A program made the translations under genes and the position numbers. A stretch of 9,599 bases of DNA from DAONJL01 sp035405645 [NCBI: bacterium] (GTDB lineage Bacteria; JAGOBX01; DAONJL01), in assembly GCA_035405645.1 (NCBI GenBank), contig DAONJL010000072.1, positions 1 to 9,599 of the forward strand, written 5' to 3'. How positions within the stretch are numbered: the stretch's first letter is position 1; the number at the start of each line of letters is the position of its first letter. The notes beneath the pieces are model-generated. The model saw only the letters and a program-made list of their open reading frames with translations. It made no database searches and was not told the origin of the DNA. This document shows positions 6,876 through 9,599 of this stretch, in pieces.

Positions 6876-8447
6876 TTAAGTTAAACTTAATTCATCAATA
6901 ACCATATAAGCCATATCAACAGCATATTTATCAGTAGAATTCATAATAATATTTTGTAATTCTTCTTTTCCTTTTTTACCTAATTTATATAAACCAACAG
7001 CAGTGAAATATCGAATACTCCAATCTTTATGTGTAATATATTTTTTTATATAATCAATAATATTATCATCAGAAATTTTATAAATATTTTTTAAAATAAT
7101 TTTAGTAAGTAAATCATTATTTTTATCTAAAAGATTTTTTAATGTTTCAATGTTTATTGGATATTCAAGTTCGCTTGCAATATTTATTGCAGCAGCAACA
7201 ATATTCAAATTAGAATGATTTATATAATAATCAATTTTTTCAATAAAAGTATAATCATTTATAATAGCAATTATTTCAAGCAAATGAACAATATTAATTT
7301 CATTTTTTTCATTTTCAAGTAATTCAATTATTGTATTATATGCTTTTTTACCAAATTTAATAATTACTTCTCTGGCTTTTTCACGAACCAAACTATTATC
7401 ACTAAATAAATATTTAGCAATAATTTTAATTGATTTTTCATTATCTAAATTAGATAAAGCAACAATAGTTGCAGCACGAACATCAGCTGATTTATCATTT
7501 AGCATTTTTTCAAAAAAATTATTATTTAAACCATCGTAGTATTCTAATCTACCTAAATGATAAAGTGCTTTAACTTTTTTCCACCATTTTTTATTTTTCG
7601 CTTCTTCTAATAAAAATTTATAAACAGAAAGTTCTTTGCTTAATTTGATAATTTTATCTTTAAATTCACCTTTTATCACATTCAAAATTTCATCACTTGT
7701 CATTAAATAAATTGGATAATTAATTGGTTTAAATTGCGATATTGCTTCTTCTAAACTTATTTCGTCGTATAAATAATTATTAATAATAAAACTATACTTT
7801 TCTTTTAAGATTGATTTAATTTTATTTTTTCTTTCATTAATTTTTCTGTGAATTACTAAAATAATAAATAAAATAAAAACAAGAGTAATCATTATTAATA
7901 AAATATTTTTCATAAACAAAAGATTTTTTATTAATTGATTTTTTTCAGTTTCATTTAACATTTTTGGTTCTAATAATAAAAATTCATTTTTATAATAAGG
8001 TAAAGGAAAAATAATTGTTAATAAAAGGAAAAATTTTAAAAAAGGTTTAAAATAATTTTTTTTAATGCATAATAAAGAAAAAGAAATTGATAAAAAAATT
8101 TGTGAAATAAAAAAAATATATTCTGAAAATATAAAATTAGTAAAAGAATTAATTGAAAAAGAAAAAGAAATAAGAAAAAGAATAATAAAAAAAATCAACC
8201 AAAAATATTGATTTTGCTTATAAATATTTTCATAAAAGATTGTTAAATCTTTTTTTAGTTTATGAATATTTATTATTAATATCAATATCAAAAAAACAAT
8301 ATAATAAGGAACAAAAGAATAATAAATACTATAAGTCCAGATTTTTCTTAATTCTATAAATTTTGGTAAGATAAGAAAAAATTGAAATAATATTAAAAAG
8401 AAAAATATTAACTTACCATTTAAAGTTTTAAATTTTTTTAGGAACAT
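6876..8447 (-). CDS. Six-helix membrane protein with cytoplasmic HEAT repeats
   Basis: A 523-residue protein, probably in the inner membrane. Hydrophobic helices are visible at about 12-30, 40-62, 80-99, 107-127, 135-150 and 180-200, followed by a positively charged stretch (HRKINERKNKIK) that should face the cytoplasm. The rest, from about 285, is helical and HEAT-like: LEYYDGLNNNFFEKMLNDKS, then DVRAATIVALSNL (322-334), LVREKAREVIIKFGKKA (353-369), IVAAAINIASEL (416-427) and WSIRYFTAVGLYKLGKKG (476-493). HEAT arrays bind proteins and no enzyme motif is seen. Tight linkage to the synthase gene (12 bases) and to a receiver gene (57 bases) suggests a docking or regulatory subunit of the synthase, which is inference. 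The ATG lacks a Shine-Dalgarno site. Coding bias is extreme, with many Asn, Lys and Ile codons and long A or T runs. Confidence 0.8.
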   Translation of the reverse strand: MFLKKFKTLNGKLIFFFLILFQFFLILPKFIELRKIWTYSIYYSFVPYYIVFLILILIINIHKLKKDLTIFYENIYKQNQYFWLIFFIILFLISFSFSINSFTNFIFSEYIFFISQIFLSISFSLLCIKKNYFKPFLKFFLLLTIIFPLPYYKNEFLLLEPKMLNETEKNQLIKNLLFMKNILLIMITLVFILFIILVIHRKINERKNKIKSILKEKYSFIINNYLYDEISLEEAISQFKPINYPIYLMTSDEILNVIKGEFKDKIIKLSKELSVYKFLLEEAKNKKWWKKVKALYHLGRLEYYDGLNNNFFEKMLNDKSADVRAATIVALSNLDNEKSIKIIAKYLFSDNSLVREKAREVIIKFGKKAYNTIIELLENEKNEINIVHLLEIIAIINDYTFIEKIDYYINHSNLNIVAAAINIASELEYPINIETLKNLLDKNNDLLTKIILKNIYKISDDNIIDYIKKYITHKDWSIRYFTAVGLYKLGKKGKEELQNIIMNSTDKYAVDMAYMVIDELSLT

Positions 8448-8479
8448 AAATATTGTTAGAAAGTTTATTTGTAAAAGGC

Positions 8480-8505
8480 ATTTTATAATTTTTTAAAAAT
8501 AAAAT
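8480..8505 (-). repeat. AT-only inverted repeat after the second receiver gene
   Basis: ATTTTAT (8480-8486) and ATAAAAT (8499-8505) form a 7-bp inverted repeat touching the stop codon of the minus-strand receiver gene, inside the 57-base gap before the HEAT gene. It could be a weak hairpin that trims or partly ends the transcript. It holds only A-T pairs, so the case is weak. Confidence 0.2.
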
Positions 8506-8873
8506 TAAGTTAAATATTTTTTGATTTTTACATAAAATTCATAAGGACTAAATGGTTTAATAATATATTCAGTTGCACCGAGTTCGTATGCTAAAATTAT
8601 GTCTTCTTCTCTATTTTTAGTTGATAATATAATAATAGGAGTATTTTTAAATTCATTAATCTCACGAATTTTTTTTAAAGTATATAAACCATCACAAACT
8701 GGCATCATTATATCAAGAATAATTATATCATATTTTTTTGAACCTTGAGTTAATTTATTTAATGCTTCTTCACCATTTACAGCATAATCTAATGTATGCC
8801 CTTCTTTTTCTAATTTGAATCTTATTATTTTTTCAATAAATTTATCATCATCTGCAAGTAAAAAATTAGCCAT
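8505..8873 (-). CDS. Stand-alone CheY-like response regulator receiver, paralogue
   Basis: A 122-residue single receiver domain with no output domain. Key residues are D8-D9, phospho-acceptor D54 in ILDIMMP, S84 in place of Thr, and K106-P107. It aligns without gaps to the plus-strand receiver at 1051-1428 (about 70% identity by hand), with stretches such as SKKYDIIILDIMMPV and ITKPFSP/IIKPFSP nearly unchanged, so one is a duplicate of the other. The ATG has a good ribosome site (TGAGGT, 8 bases or so upstream). It lies between the rmlD-like gene (21 bases upstream) and the HEAT membrane gene (57 bases downstream). Co-transcription with the HEAT and glycosyltransferase genes makes it a likely direct controller of synthase activity by protein contact, which is inference. 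Confidence 0.93.
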   Translation of the reverse strand: MANFLLADDDKFIEKIIRFKLEKEGHTLDYAVNGEEALNKLTQGSKKYDIIILDIMMPVCDGLYTLKKIREINEFKNTPIIILSTKNREEDIILAYELGATEYIIKPFSPYEFYVKIKKYLT

Positions 8874-8894
8874 AAATTTACCTCATATATTTTA

Positions 8895-9599
8895 TTATTT
8901 AAAAAATTGTAAGTAATTAATTAATTCATTCTGCCAATCTGGAATTTTTATATTAATTGTCTTTAATAATTTATTTAATGCTAATTTAGAATTCAAAGGT
9001 CTTTTAGCAGTATCATTAGTATTAACTGTTTTTATTTCTTTAATTGACTTTTTAAAATTAAAAAAATTAGCAATAAAAAGTGCAATATCAAGTCTTGAAG
9101 AATAACCATAATTTACAACATTATAAATTCCAAATTTATTATTTTTTATTAATTCTAAAATAACGAGATTAACAGTGTTATAAGAAGTTAAAGTGCCATA
9201 TTGGTCAGAAACAATTTTGATTTCTTCATTATTTTTTATTTTATTGACTAAATTTGAAACAAAATTTTTCTTTTGAGAATTTTGACCATAAAGCCATTCT
9301 GTTCGAATAATAAAATGTTTTTTATTTTTTAATATTTCCTCTTCACCTTTAAGTTTTGTCCAACCATAATAGTTTATAGGATTTGGTTTATCTTCTTCAG
9401 TATAACATTCAGTAATTGGTTTTGTTCCATCAAAAATATAATCAGTGCTAATATATAGAATTGGAATATTAAATTTAATAGAGAATTCAGTTAAATTTTG
9501 TGTGCCAATAACATTTACATTAAAACATTTTTCTTTTTCTATTTCTGCATTATCAACATTAGTATAAGCAGCAAAATGAAAAATAAATTCAATATTATA
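8895..9599 (-). CDS. rmlD: dTDP-4-dehydrorhamnose reductase (RmlD), start outside window
   Basis: The last 234 residues of an RmlD-type short-chain dehydrogenase/reductase, which reduces dTDP-4-keto-L-rhamnose with NAD(P)H as the final step of dTDP-L-rhamnose synthesis. The open frame runs unbroken from the window edge to TAA at 8897-8895. Visible signatures are FHFAAYTNVDNAE just after the missing nucleotide-binding segment, ISTDYIFDG, the catalytic Tyr and Lys in YGWTK, RTEWLYG, IVSDQYGTLTS, and the C-terminal AKRPLNSKLALNK block that closes RmlD proteins. Roughly 55-60 residues, including the Gly-rich NAD(P) loop, lie beyond 9599. Its presence at the head of the minus-strand operon suggests that other nucleotide-sugar genes may continue outside the window and that rhamnose enters a surface glycan. 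The enzyme might serve a related deoxysugar instead. Confidence 0.88.
   Translation of the reverse strand, partial: YNIEFIFHFAAYTNVDNAEIEKEKCFNVNVIGTQNLTEFSIKFNIPILYISTDYIFDGTKPITECYTEEDKPNPINYYGWTKLKGEEEILKNKKHFIIRTEWLYGQNSQKKNFVSNLVNKIKNNEEIKIVSDQYGTLTSYNTVNLVILELIKNNKFGIYNVVNYGYSSRLDIALFIANFFNFKKSIKEIKTVNTNDTAKRPLNSKLALNKLLKTINIKIPDWQNELINYLQFFK

Noticed and set aside
9340-9430. Apparent compensating frameshifts in the rmlD-like gene
   Set aside because: On re-reading, the frame is continuous through GTKPITE and YYGWTKLKGE; the break came from my own transcription at line boundaries.
1-9599. tRNA, rRNA, CRISPR arrays, insertion sequences or tandem repeats
   Set aside because: None seen on either strand. 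Homopolymer and A/T runs are frequent but fit the overall base composition.

Overview
The window reads as part of the chromosome of a very AT-rich diderm bacterium. A predicted outer-membrane beta-barrel ending in tyrosine and a predicted surface lipoprotein argue for an outer membrane. TGA, TAA and Shine-Dalgarno sites are used in the ordinary way. I cannot name the phylum. The low GC content and relaxed lipobox would fit a spirochaete or one of the AT-rich uncultured diderm lineages, but this is a guess.

Two gene groups converge near position 5450. On the plus strand (1-5421) come a GGDEF diguanylate-cyclase domain fused to a C-terminal receiver (start disturbed or truncated at the window edge), a stand-alone CheY-like receiver, an HPt phosphotransfer domain fused to a degenerate receiver, then, behind a good promoter, a beta-propeller lipoprotein and a TPR protein with a YaiO-like outer-membrane beta-barrel. 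On the minus strand, in transcription order (9599 down to 5475), come the C-terminal three quarters of an RmlD-type dTDP-4-dehydrorhamnose reductase, a second CheY-like receiver about 70% identical to the first, a six-helix membrane protein with a HEAT-repeat tail, and a processive family-2 glycosyltransferase. Spacing of 12 to 57 bases suggests one minus-strand operon.

Inference: this is an exopolysaccharide synthesis and export locus with its own signalling genes. The glycosyltransferase would polymerise and translocate a sugar chain across the inner membrane, the TPR/beta-barrel protein would carry it across the outer membrane, and the lipoprotein and HEAT protein would be accessory or scaffolding parts. 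The cyclase and phosphorelay genes would control output, though no histidine kinase, PilZ domain or c-di-GMP riboswitch is visible here. The layout recalls E. coli yaiO-yaiP (outer-membrane barrel plus family-2 glycosyltransferase) and, functionally, PgaA/PgaC. The HEAT membrane protein and the duplicated receivers are the least explained parts.

No RNA gene, insertion sequence, CRISPR array or GC-rich terminator was seen. No gene-free stretch exceeds about 150 bases.
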